DNA from: Actinobacteria bacterium OV320
Lineage (GTDB): Bacteria > Actinomycetota > Actinomycetes > Streptomycetales > Streptomycetaceae
NCBI GenBank assembly: GCA_001298545.1
Contig: LJCX01000024.1
Span: forward strand, 124,001 to 188,000
DNA length: 64,000 bases
Direction: 5' to 3'
The position numbers were made by a program, and so were the translations under genes. Below are positions 55,566 to 62,799 of the stretch, in pieces. The notes below the pieces were generated by a model. It searched no databases, was not told where the DNA came from, and worked only from the letters and a program-made list of their open reading frames with translations. Within the stretch, counting starts at the first letter, position 1, and each line of letters begins with the position of its first letter.

Positions 55566-55970
55566 GTGATACGTCGCCATGAACTCACTGATCAGGAGTG
55601 GGAGTTACTCGCTCCGCTGATACCGCGGGCTGCGACGGGCCGGCCTCGGGTGTCGGACCGGCAGGTCATCAACGGGATGGTTTACAAGATCAGGACCGGG
55701 ATCTCCTGGCGTGACCTGCCGGAACGCTACGGGCCATGGCAGACGGTCTACACCCGCTTCCGCCGCTACGCCCTGGACGGCGTGTTCACCCGAGCCCTCC
55801 AGCAGATCCAGGCCCAAGCGGACGCGGCCGGCGACATCGACTGGCTCGTCCAGATCGACTCCACCATCGTCCGCGCCCACCAGCACGCCGCCGCCACCGG
55901 CCGAAAAGGGGGCGCCAGCGGCCGGACGAACCGGACGATCACGCCCTCGGCCGATCCCGAGGAGGCCTGA
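55566..55970 (+). CDS. IS5-type transposase, first frame (orfA)
   Basis: A 134-residue ORF from GTG 55566. It contains the N-terminal DUF4096-type domain (RRHELTDQEWELLAPLIPR, then MVYKIRTGISWRDLPERYG) and the first catalytic Asp in VQIDSTIVRAHQHA. It stops at TGA 55968-55970, 60 nt past a slippery A-AAA-GGG at 55904-55910, so it may act alone as an inhibitor or be extended by frameshifting. Confidence 0.88.
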   Translation: MIRRHELTDQEWELLAPLIPRAATGRPRVSDRQVINGMVYKIRTGISWRDLPERYGPWQTVYTRFRRYALDGVFTRALQQIQAQADAAGDIDWLVQIDSTIVRAHQHAAATGRKGGASGRTNRTITPSADPEEA

Positions 55971-56428
55971 CGACCAAGATCCACCTCGCCTGCGACGGCA
56001 AGGGGCGCCCGCTCGCAGTCCTGGTGACGCCAGGGCAACGTCACGACAGCATCTGCGCGCGACCTCTTCTGGAGCGCATCCGCGTCCCTCGCACTGGCCG
56101 GGGGCGCCCCCGCCGCAGGCCTGACCAGGTCATTGCCGACAAGGCCTACAGCTCCCGCGGCTTCCGCGCCTACCTGCGCAAACGCGGCATCGGGCACACC
56201 ATCCCGGAGAAGACCGACCAGCAGCGACACCGGCACAACCGCGGCCGCCGCGGGGGGCGACCACCGGCGTTCGACCGGCAGATCTATCGCCAACGCAACG
56301 TCGTTGAGCGCTGCTTCAACCGGCTCAAGGGGTTCCGCGGCATCGCCACCCGATACGAAAAGACCGCCACCTCCTACGAAGCGGCGGTCACGCTCGCGTC
56401 ATTCCTACTCTGGGCAAGATCCGTTTGA
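55907..56428 (+). CDS. IS5-type transposase, second frame (orfB)
   Basis: About 173 residues in the -1 frame relative to orfA. It carries the second catalytic Asp (VIADKAYSSRGFRAYL) and the catalytic Glu (RNVVERCFNRLKGFRG, with the downstream Arg/Lys YEK), completing the DDE triad. An in-frame ATG at 55736 exists, but fusion to orfA by -1 frameshifting at 55904-55910 is the likely route to the active enzyme. Confidence 0.88.
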   Translation, partial: RGRQRPDEPDDHALGRSRGGLTTKIHLACDGKGRPLAVLVTPGQRHDSICARPLLERIRVPRTGRGRPRRRPDQVIADKAYSSRGFRAYLRKRGIGHTIPEKTDQQRHRHNRGRRGGRPPAFDRQIYRQRNVVERCFNRLKGFRGIATRYEKTATSYEAAVTLASFLLWARSV

Positions 56429-56486
56429 AGACGGACCCTAGGGCCGAAGAGGGGTCGAGCGGCCGGTACCGGAGCCGCAGAAACGA

Positions 56487-57074
56487 TCAAGCAGCCTGGG
56501 TGCGGCCGGCCAGGAAGACCTTCGCGGTCTCGGCGACGCGCCGCCCCAGGTGTTCCGCCGTCGCCACGTCGGCCTTGTGGACGGCGTCCGGACCCTCGTC
56601 GACGTTGGTCTGCGCGGCCGCGCCCAGGAAGACGCCCAGGCGGTTGAGGTCGTGCTCGGACGCCGTGCTGCTGTTCCAGCCGGGCAGCAGGCCGAGGTTG
56701 ACCCAGTGCATGCCGAGCTGCGCGGCGAGGATCTGGAAGAACTGCAGCGTGTGCAGCTTGTCGCCGCTCTTGGAGCCGGAGTTGGTGAACCCGGCGGCGA
56801 GCTTGTCCTTCCACGCCTGGGTGGCCCAGCGCGCGGAGGTCGCCTCGGCGAAGGCGTGGAAGGCACCGGACGCGGTCCCCATGTAGGTCGGCGAGCCGAA
56901 GACGATCGCGTCGGAGCCGTCGAGCAGCGTCCACTGCTCCTCGGTGATCTCGTCGACCTTGATCAGACGCACCTCCGCCCCGGCGTCGGCGGCGCCGGCA
57001 CGGACGGCCTCCGCGAGCACGGCGGTGTGGCCGTAGCCGGAGTGGTAGGCGACAGCGATAACGGGCGTGGACAT
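56487..57074 (-). CDS. Flavodoxin-fold NAD(P)H-dependent reductase
   Basis: A 195-residue protein of the WrbA/NADPH-FMN reductase type. The FMN phosphate loop is YHSGYGHTAVLAEAV and the second loop is FGSPTYMGTASGAFHAF. Such enzymes reduce quinones or related electrophiles. ATG 57074 has GAGGAG upstream. It is divergent from an HxlR regulator across a short intergenic dyad, so it is probably controlled by it in response to quinone or aldehyde stress. Inferred role. Confidence 0.87.
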   Translation of the reverse strand: MSTPVIAVAYHSGYGHTAVLAEAVRAGAADAGAEVRLIKVDEITEEQWTLLDGSDAIVFGSPTYMGTASGAFHAFAEATSARWATQAWKDKLAAGFTNSGSKSGDKLHTLQFFQILAAQLGMHWVNLGLLPGWNSSTASEHDLNRLGVFLGAAAQTNVDEGPDAVHKADVATAEHLGRRVAETAKVFLAGRTQAA

Positions 57075-57121
57075 GCAGCACTCCTCGAACAGGGCAGGTC
57101 GAATGCGGTAACCACAGGGAA

Positions 57122-57142
57122 GCACTAACTTTCGGTTAGTGC
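57122..57142. promoter_or_regulatory. Perfect dyad between reductase and HxlR genes
   Basis: GCACTAAC-TTTCG-GTTAGTGC: 8-bp arms, 5-nt spacer, centrally placed between the divergent genes. Probable operator for the HxlR protein. Confidence 0.65.
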
Positions 57143-57169
57143 AACCTGCCGTATAGCGCTGCCTTCGAG

Positions 57170-57175
57170 TACGCT
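57170..57175 (+). promoter_or_regulatory. -10 element of a leaderless HxlR transcript
   Basis: TACGCT ends 6 nt before ATG 57182 with no ribosome-binding site. The dyad at 57122-57142 lies just upstream of where the -35 would be, suggesting autoregulation. Confidence 0.45.
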
Positions 57176-57181
57176 TGGGTC

Positions 57182-57583
57182 ATGGACGTCACCCAGGAGC
57201 GCGCGGAGGACCAGGACCTCCCGTTCAACGTGTTCGCCAAGGCCTGCCCCTCGCGCGGCACGCTGGAGCACGTCACGGGCCGCTGGGGCGGACTCACGCT
57301 CGGGGCGCTGTACGAGGGTTCGCTGCGCTTCAACGAGTTGCGCCGCCGGGTGGACGGCGTGAGCGAGAAGATGCTGTCCCAGACGCTGCACGCGCTGGAG
57401 CGCGACGGCCTGGTGCACCGCGAGGCCCAGCCGACCAACCCGCCCCGCGTGGACTACGAACTGACGCCGCTGGGACGCGAGGTGGCCGAGCGGCTGCTGT
57501 CCCTCATCCACTGCGTGGAGGGGCGCATGGGCGACGTACTGGCCGCCCGCGAGCGCTACGACGGGACGCGCGGCACCCTCTGA
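57182..57583 (+). CDS. HxlR family transcriptional regulator
   Basis: A 133-residue winged-helix regulator. [20 protein letters not shown] is the conserved N-terminal helix with the family's redox-sensitive Cys position near residue 22; the recognition region is [20 protein letters not shown], then [12 protein letters not shown]. HxlR proteins such as YodB and HypR sense quinones or aldehydes by Cys modification. Its 3' end overlaps mutM by 28 nt on the opposite strand. Confidence 0.9.
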   Translation: MDVTQERAEDQDLPFNVFAKACPSRGTLEHVTGRWGGLTLGALYEGSLRFNELRRRVDGVSEKMLSQTLHALERDGLVHREAQPTNPPRVDYELTPLGREVAERLLSLIHCVEGRMGDVLAARERYDGTRGTL

Positions 57584-58416
57584 CACTTCGGGCAGAAGTA
57601 GCTGGACCGGTTCATCCACGGGCGCCGGACCATGGGCGTGGCACACCGCTTGCAGGGCAGGCCCTCGCGGCCGTACGCGTCCAGCGACCGGTCGAAGTAG
57701 CCCGACTCGCCGTTGACGTTGACGTACAGGCTGTCGAAACTGGTGCCGCCCACGGCGAGCGCCGCGTTCATCACGTCCCGGACATGGCCGAGGAGTTCGA
57801 GCGTGCGGGGACGGGTGAGGTTCGCGGTCGGACGGTCGTAGTGCAGACGGGCACGCCACAGCGCCTCGTCCGCGTAGATGTTGCCGACCCCGCTGATCAG
57901 CGACTGGTCGAGCAGGGCGCGCTTGATGGTGGTGCGCTTGCGCCGCAGCGCCTGATGGAACGCCTCGTCGTCGAACAGCGGGTCGAGGGGGTCACGGGCG
58001 ATGTGCGCGATGACGTCCGGCAGGCCGTCGGGGGTGGTGTCGTGCAGCGACAGCCCGCCGAAGGTGCGCTGGTCGACGAAGCGCAGCTCGGTGTTCACCG
58101 TGTCCGCGAAGCGCACCCGGACGCGCAGATGCTTCTCGTCGGGGGCCTCGTGCGGCTGGACCAGGAGCTGCCCGCTCATACCGAGGTGGGCGAGGACCGC
58201 CTGGTGCGTGTCCGTCAGCGGCAGCCACAGATACTTGCCCCGGCGGCTGGGGGTGCCGATGCGGTGGCCCTTGAGCCGGTGCGCGAAGTCGTCGGAGCCG
58301 GCGACATGACGGCGTACGGCACGCGGGTGCAGCACCTCGGCGTCGGCGACCGTGCGATGGGCGACCCACCGCTCCAGACCGCGCCGGACGACCTCGACCT
58401 CGGGCAACTCGGGCAT
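57556..58416 (-). CDS. mutM: Formamidopyrimidine-DNA glycosylase
   Basis: A 286-residue bifunctional glycosylase/AP lyase removing 8-oxoguanine. The catalytic N-terminal Pro and Glu (PELPEVE), the H2TH region ([15 protein letters not shown]) and the C-terminal zinc finger (CKRCATPM and YFCPKCQ) are intact. The last 28 nt overlap the convergent HxlR gene. Part of the rnc-mutM region as in most actinobacteria. Confidence 0.95.
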   Translation of the reverse strand: MPELPEVEVVRRGLERWVAHRTVADAEVLHPRAVRRHVAGSDDFAHRLKGHRIGTPSRRGKYLWLPLTDTHQAVLAHLGMSGQLLVQPHEAPDEKHLRVRVRFADTVNTELRFVDQRTFGGLSLHDTTPDGLPDVIAHIARDPLDPLFDDEAFHQALRRKRTTIKRALLDQSLISGVGNIYADEALWRARLHYDRPTANLTRPRTLELLGHVRDVMNAALAVGGTSFDSLYVNVNGESGYFDRSLDAYGREGLPCKRCATPMVRRPWMNRSSYFCPKCQRVPRVPS

Positions 58417-58431
58417 GGGATCCCCCGTACG

Positions 58432-58464
58432 GAGCGCCCGCCTCCCAACGGGGGGCGGGCGCTC
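58432..58464 (-). terminator. Hairpin between rnc and mutM
   Basis: GAGCGCCCGCC and GGCGGGCGCTC pair across a short loop with further CCTCCC/GGGGGG pairing, 43 nt after the rnc stop. Confidence 0.65.
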
Positions 58465-58506
58465 GTCTCGTACTGCTGTTCTACTTTTCTGCTGTGCCGC
58501 TGTTCG

Positions 58507-59322
58507 TCAGGCGGAGGCGGACTCCGGGTCCGGGCTGCCGTCGGCGGCCGGGACGGCCTCGACGGCCTTCGCCGCCTCGGCACGCTCGTCCGCCGCGGCC
58601 CGGATGGACCGCCACGCGGACTCGGCGGCCTGCTGCTCCGCCTCCTTCTTGCTGCGGCCGGTGCCGGTGCCGTACGAGACGCCTCCGACGCGGGCAGCAG
58701 CAGTGAAGGTCTTCTCGTGGTCGGGGCCGGTCTCCGTGACCAGGTACTCGGGGACGCCGAGGCCTTCGGTCGCGGTGAGCTCCTGGAGACTGGTCTTCCA
58801 GTCCAGGCCGGCACCGAGGTTCGAGGACTTCTCGATGAGCGGGTCGAACAGGCGGTGCACCAGTTCGGAGGCCGCGTCGAGGCCCTGATCGAGATAGACC
58901 GCGCCGATCACCGCTTCGAGGGTGTCGGCGAGGATGGATGCCTTGTCCCGGCCGCCCGTGCCCTCTTCACCCCGGCCGAGCCGGATGAAGGAGCCCAGGT
59001 CGAGGCCACGACCGACCTCCGCCAGCGCACGCGAGTTGACCACCGCGGCCCGCAACTTGGCCAGCTGGCCTTCGGGCAGGTCGGGGTGGGTGCGATACAG
59101 CGTGTCCGTGACGACGAGGCCGAGCACGGAGTCCCCGAGGAACTCCAGCCGCTCGTTCGTCGGCAGACCGCCGTTCTCGTATGCGAAGGAACGGTGGGTC
59201 AGCGCACGCACCAGAAGGGCGGACTCGAGCTGATAGCCGAGCCGCCCTTCCAGAAGCGTGTGGGACGAGGCCGTGTTCTCCGCCTTTTTCTTGGCGGTCG
59301 TGTCCGCCTTGGCGTCAGACAT
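58507..59322 (-). CDS. rnc: Ribonuclease III (AbsB)
   Basis: A 271-residue double-strand-specific RNase. The signature [15 protein letters not shown] (~54-68) carries the catalytic acids; the second set is [13 protein letters not shown]. The dsRNA-binding domain follows ([36 protein letters not shown]). In S. coelicolor this is absB, a global regulator of antibiotic production. An acidic/Ala-rich tail ends the protein. Confidence 0.95.
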   Translation of the reverse strand: MSDAKADTTAKKKAENTASSHTLLEGRLGYQLESALLVRALTHRSFAYENGGLPTNERLEFLGDSVLGLVVTDTLYRTHPDLPEGQLAKLRAAVVNSRALAEVGRGLDLGSFIRLGRGEEGTGGRDKASILADTLEAVIGAVYLDQGLDAASELVHRLFDPLIEKSSNLGAGLDWKTSLQELTATEGLGVPEYLVTETGPDHEKTFTAAARVGGVSYGTGTGRSKKEAEQQAAESAWRSIRAAADERAEAAKAVEAVPAADGSPDPESASA

Positions 59323-59341
59323 GGAGCCTCTCACCAGCCGC

Positions 59342-59515
59342 TCAGACCTCGAGAACCTGGCGCTTGTTGTAGGTGCCGCAAGACGGGCACGCAATGTGCT
59401 GCAGCTTGGGCTCGTGGCAGCGCTCGCACGCAACCAGGGTGGGGACCGCAGCCTTCCACTGCGACCGGCGGTGGCGCGTGTTGCTGCGCGACATCTTCCG
59501 CTTCGGAACAGCCAC
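59342..59515 (-). CDS. rpmF: 50S ribosomal protein L32
   Basis: A 57-residue zinc-ribbon L32 from GTG 59515 (AGGAG 8-9 nt upstream). The zinc ligands are [18 protein letters not shown] (two CxxC), and [20 protein letters not shown] is the canonical start. It begins 2 nt after the DUF177 stop. Cys-containing L32 is normally repressed or replaced under zinc starvation in Streptomyces where a Cys-less paralogue exists elsewhere. Confidence 0.95.
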   Translation of the reverse strand: MAVPKRKMSRSNTRHRRSQWKAAVPTLVACERCHEPKLQHIACPSCGTYNKRQVLEV

Positions 59516-59517
59516 GG

Positions 59518-60171
59518 CTACTTCTCCTGCTTCTCGTTGGCGCGCGCCGGTCGAGGCGCTTCGCCACTCATCTCGTCCTTCTCGCCGTCTTCGAGTGAAC
59601 CGGCGAGTCCCTGCAATGCCGCCCAACGGATGTCGGTGGCGTCGTGGTGGTGGTCCGGGTCGTCCGTGAGCCGCGCTCCGCACTCGGAGCACAGGCCCAG
59701 ACAGTCGTCCTGGCACACCGGCTGCAGCGGCAGTGCGAGCACCACCGCATCACGCAGCACGGGTTCGAGGTCGAACAAGCCGTCCTCGATGAAGAGCCTG
59801 TCCTCGTCTTCCTCGGCGTCGTCGACCGGCTCCGCTTTGGGGCGGCCCCGGTCGTCGGCGTCAGGGTACGAGAACATCTCCTGGAAGTCCGCTTCGAGCT
59901 CCAGCTCCAGCGGCTCCAGACACCTTACGCACTCCCCCTCGGCCTGCGCACGGGCGGTGCCTGTGACGAGCACACCTTCCATGACCGACTCGAGTCGGAG
60001 GTCGAGCTCCACCGGGGCGCCTTCCGGCACTCCGATCACTCCCTGGATCCCGAGATCCCGGGGAGCGTCGAACTCGCGGGTCAGGCGCTGTAGCGCACCA
60101 GGACGCCGCCCCAGCTCGTGCGTGTCGAACACGAGAGGCTTGCGGTGGTCGAGGCGGGCGTTCAGGGCCAT
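59518..60171 (-). CDS. DUF177/YceD family protein
   Basis: A 217-residue protein, invariably adjacent to rpmF in bacteria. Two Cys pairs are visible ([10 protein letters not shown], and [13 protein letters not shown]), suggesting zinc. YceD-type proteins are implicated in 23S rRNA or ribosome assembly. ATG 60171 gives [17 protein letters not shown]. Operon with rpmF and rnc. Confidence 0.9.
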   Translation of the reverse strand: MALNARLDHRKPLVFDTHELGRRPGALQRLTREFDAPRDLGIQGVIGVPEGAPVELDLRLESVMEGVLVTGTARAQAEGECVRCLEPLELELEADFQEMFSYPDADDRGRPKAEPVDDAEEDEDRLFIEDGLFDLEPVLRDAVVLALPLQPVCQDDCLGLCSECGARLTDDPDHHHDATDIRWAALQGLAGSLEDGEKDEMSGEAPRPARANEKQEK

Positions 60172-60323
60172 TCCTGCTTTCGATCTTCTGAGCTCGGGGG
60201 ACGCTGCCCTACTACGGTGCTGCGGGCAGCTGTGATCGCGGACGTACACGCGACCGAAGAGCCAGGATACTGGAGCATTCGCCCACAGCCCAATCCGGGG
60301 CCTTTTCCCGGGCTGCCCCGGTG

Positions 60324-61445
60324 CTACAGGCCGCGTTCCTGCTCGTAGGCGCGCAGCTGCTCGGCACTGATCATGCCGGTGTCGAAGAGGCTGGTCTCGT
60401 CGAGGGCGTATCCCTGCTGGACCTGCTGCTGGACCTGCTGCTGGGGCTGCTGTTGGGGCTGCTGCACGGCCTGGTTCGGGTCGTAGGGGGCCTGCTGGGT
60501 GTCGTAGCCCTGCATGGCCCCTCCCGCTGGCGCGTAGTCGAAAGTGGGGGAGTACGGGTCGGCCTGCTGCTGGTAGCCGTAGGCGTCCTGCTGGCCGTAT
60601 CCCTGCTGCTGCTGTTGCTGCTGATAGCCGCCGTAGGGGTCCGTCTGCTGCTGGTAGCCGTAGGCCGGCTGCGGTTCCGGCTGGTCGTACGGCTGCTGGA
60701 CGGGCTGCGCCGCCGCGGCGTCCTGCTCCGCGAGGGCGGTCAGGTCGGCGAGGTAGTCGGCGTCGGAGGAGTGCTGGAACATCGTGGCGTCGTCGGCGAG
60801 GGCGCCGAGGTCGTCCGTGGCGATGCGGCCGTGCAGCTTCTGACGGCCGCGGCCGACCGCGTCCAGGGTCTTGGCGAGGACCGCCTCGAAGGCACCCAGT
60901 TTGGTGTCGACGTAGGCGTCGGCGTCGCGGCGCAGGGTCTCGGGGTCGTGGCTGCGCTCGGGGGCGTCCTCGTCCTCGTAGCCGTGCTCGTCGGTGCCGG
61001 GTCCGGTGCCGAGGAGCTTCTCGCGGCCGCGGCCGACGGAGCCGAGCGTCTTGGTGAGGACGACCTCGAAGTTCGCGAGCTTGGAGTCGACGTAGTCGTC
61101 GGCCTCGGCACGGACCTCCTCGGCCTCCTTGCGGGCCTCGGCGAGGATGCGGTCCGCCTCGGACTGGGAGCGGCGGGCGATCTCGGTGTCGGAGATCAGG
61201 GAACCGCGTTCGGCGTGCGCGGTGGAGATGATCCGCTCGGCCTCCTGGCGGGCCTGCTCGACCATCTGCTCACGGCCGCCGATCAACTCCTCGGCCTGGG
61301 CGAGGGAGTCGGGAAGGGCCGCGCGCACCTCTTCCAGCAGGGCGAGCAGGTCCGCGCGGTTGACCACGCACGAGGCCGACATCGGCATCGACCGGGCACT
61401 GGAGACCGCCGTGACGATCTCGTCGAGCTTCTTCTGCACGTCCAC
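60324..61445 (-). CDS. DivIVA/SepIVA-like coiled-coil protein with Gln-rich tail
   Basis: A 373-residue cytosolic protein. The first ~130 residues form a coiled coil (LLALLEEVRAALPDSLAQAEEL, then QARQEAERII, ILAEARKEAEEVRAEA), the pattern of DivIVA-family proteins such as mycobacterial SepIVA. A duplicated segment follows (DDYVDSKLANFEVVLTKTLG at ~115-135 and DAYVDTKLGAFEAVLAKTLD at ~175-195). The last ~130 residues are Gln/Tyr/Pro-rich and disordered. Probably organises polar growth or division; inferred. Confidence 0.8.
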   Translation of the reverse strand: MDVQKKLDEIVTAVSSARSMPMSASCVVNRADLLALLEEVRAALPDSLAQAEELIGGREQMVEQARQEAERIISTAHAERGSLISDTEIARRSQSEADRILAEARKEAEEVRAEADDYVDSKLANFEVVLTKTLGSVGRGREKLLGTGPGTDEHGYEDEDAPERSHDPETLRRDADAYVDTKLGAFEAVLAKTLDAVGRGRQKLHGRIATDDLGALADDATMFQHSSDADYLADLTALAEQDAAAAQPVQQPYDQPEPQPAYGYQQQTDPYGGYQQQQQQQGYGQQDAYGYQQQADPYSPTFDYAPAGGAMQGYDTQQAPYDPNQAVQQPQQQPQQQVQQQVQQGYALDETSLFDTGMISAEQLRAYEQERGL

Positions 61446-61555
61446 CGGTTGCTCGCCACTCTCTGCGCTGTGTTGGAGACGGACGGGACGACTGTACGGC
61501 CATGAGGTGTCCGCCGGACACCGGGTGACGAGCCGTCAGTGAACCGGTCCCGGAG

Positions 61556-62065
61556 TCAGTCCTTCCTGAGCCGTTCGCCCAGTGCTTCGAGGACCTGCGG
61601 CGGTACCAGGTGGGAGACGTCGCCGCCCCAGGTGGCGACCTCCTTGACCAGGGAGGAGGAGAGGAAGCTGTACGTGGGGTTGGTCGGCACGAACAGCGTC
61701 TCGACGCCCGACAGGCCGTTGTTCATCTGGGCCATCTGCAGCTCGTAGTCGAAGTCGCTGACCGCCCGCAGGCCCTTGACGATGGCCGGGATGTCGCGCT
61801 GCTTGCAGAAGTCGACGAGGAGGCCGTGGAAGGACTCGACCCGGACGTTGCCGTACTCGGCGGTGACCCGGCGGATCAGGTCGATCCGCTCGTCGATCTC
61901 GAACAGGCCCTTCTTGGCCTTGTTGATCATCACCGCGACATAGACCTCGTCGTACAGACGAGAGGCGCGGGAAATGATGTCGAGGTGTCCGTTGGTGATC
62001 GGGTCGAACGACCCGGGACAGACGGCACGGCGCACTTGTGGTCCCTCGCTCTCCAGTCCGGTCAT
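61556..62065 (-). CDS. coaD: Phosphopantetheine adenylyltransferase
   Basis: A 169-residue nucleotidyltransferase for CoA synthesis. CPGSFDPITNGHLDII contains the TxGH motif, and the end has PTYSFLSSSLVKEVATWGGDV (ISSTxxR-like). ATG 62065 overlaps the rsmD stop by four bases (ATGA). Confidence 0.95.
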   Translation of the reverse strand: MTGLESEGPQVRRAVCPGSFDPITNGHLDIISRASRLYDEVYVAVMINKAKKGLFEIDERIDLIRRVTAEYGNVRVESFHGLLVDFCKQRDIPAIVKGLRAVSDFDYELQMAQMNNGLSGVETLFVPTNPTYSFLSSSLVKEVATWGGDVSHLVPPQVLEALGERLRKD

Positions 62066-62646
62066 CGTGCGTCTTCGCACGTAGAGGCGGCGCGACCGTA
62101 CCAAAACGTTCCCTCGCCGTAGCGACGGGCCCGAAGTGCCTCGAAGCCGTCCGGCCAGGGGAACTCACCGCCTCTGGTGCTGCGCTCCACGGTGACGAGG
62201 GCATCGGCCGCGAGCCAGCCCCCCGAGCGGAGTGTGAGCAGAATCTCTCGAAGATCGTCGTTCGAGACGGCGTACGGGGGATCGAGGAAGACGAGGTCGT
62301 ACGGGTCCGTCGGCGGTGTCTGGATGATCTGCTGGGCCTTGCCGGCCCTGACCTCCGCGCCGGGCAGGCCGAGGGCCTTCACGTTCTCCCGGACCGTGCG
62401 CGCCGCCCGCGCGTCGGCCTCGACGAGGAGGGTGTGGCCCGCGCCCCGGGAGAGGGCCTCCAGGCCCACGGCGCCGGAGCCCGCGTACAGGTCGAGGACG
62501 CGTTCGCCGCCGAGGGGGCCGCCCAGCAGGGACTGCCAGGTGGAGAAGAGACCCTCGCGTGCGCGGTCGGAGGTGGGGCGGGTGCCGGTGCCCGGCGGAA
62601 CCGCCAGGCGACGTCCACCGGCTGCGCCGGCGATCACGCGGGTCAT
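62062..62646 (-). CDS. rsmD: 16S rRNA (guanine966-N2)-methyltransferase
   Basis: A 194-residue class I methyltransferase. The start TRVIAGAAGGRRLAVPPG, motif I LDLYAGSGAVGLEALSRG and the catalytic DPPY (LVFLDPPYAV) are diagnostic. Operon recG-rsmD-coaD in the usual order. Confidence 0.94.
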   Translation of the reverse strand: MTRVIAGAAGGRRLAVPPGTGTRPTSDRAREGLFSTWQSLLGGPLGGERVLDLYAGSGAVGLEALSRGAGHTLLVEADARAARTVRENVKALGLPGAEVRAGKAQQIIQTPPTDPYDLVFLDPPYAVSNDDLREILLTLRSGGWLAADALVTVERSTRGGEFPWPDGFEALRARRYGEGTFWYGRAASTCEDAR

Positions 62647-62756
62647 CTCGGGGTCCTTGTTCGGGGGCGGGTACCCGTCCAGTCTGGCAGGCGCGGGTGC
62701 GCGGGTGCGCTCCGGCGGGAGCGGCCGCGGGCCGTCGACCGTCACGCACCGGCGGC

Positions 62757-62788
62757 GCGGACGCGCGCCGGGACCGCCGCGCGTCCGC
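62757..62788 (-). terminator. Hairpin downstream of recG
   Basis: GCGGACGCGCG and CGCGCGTCCGC pair perfectly (11 bp, 10-nt loop), 12 nt past the recG stop. Confidence 0.65.
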
Positions 62789-62799
62789 GGCGGCCGGCC

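Larger units (their letters stand above)
55522..56440. mobile_element. Complete IS5-family insertion sequence with TA target duplication
   Basis: The element proper is 55524-56438 (915 bp), flanked by TA at 55522-55523 and 56439-56440. Terminal inverted repeats GGGTCCGTCTTCAAA / TTTGAAGACGGACCC are perfect over 15 bp. It encodes a DDE transposase in two overlapping frames, as in the IS427 group of IS5. Both ends and all catalytic residues are intact, so it looks recent and possibly active. Confidence 0.92.

Noticed and set aside
57556..57583. Overlap of HxlR and mutM as an annotation error
   Set aside because: Both proteins keep conserved ends (mutM zinc finger CPKCQ before the overlap, HxlR helix through ~125), so a 28-nt convergent overlap is plausible.
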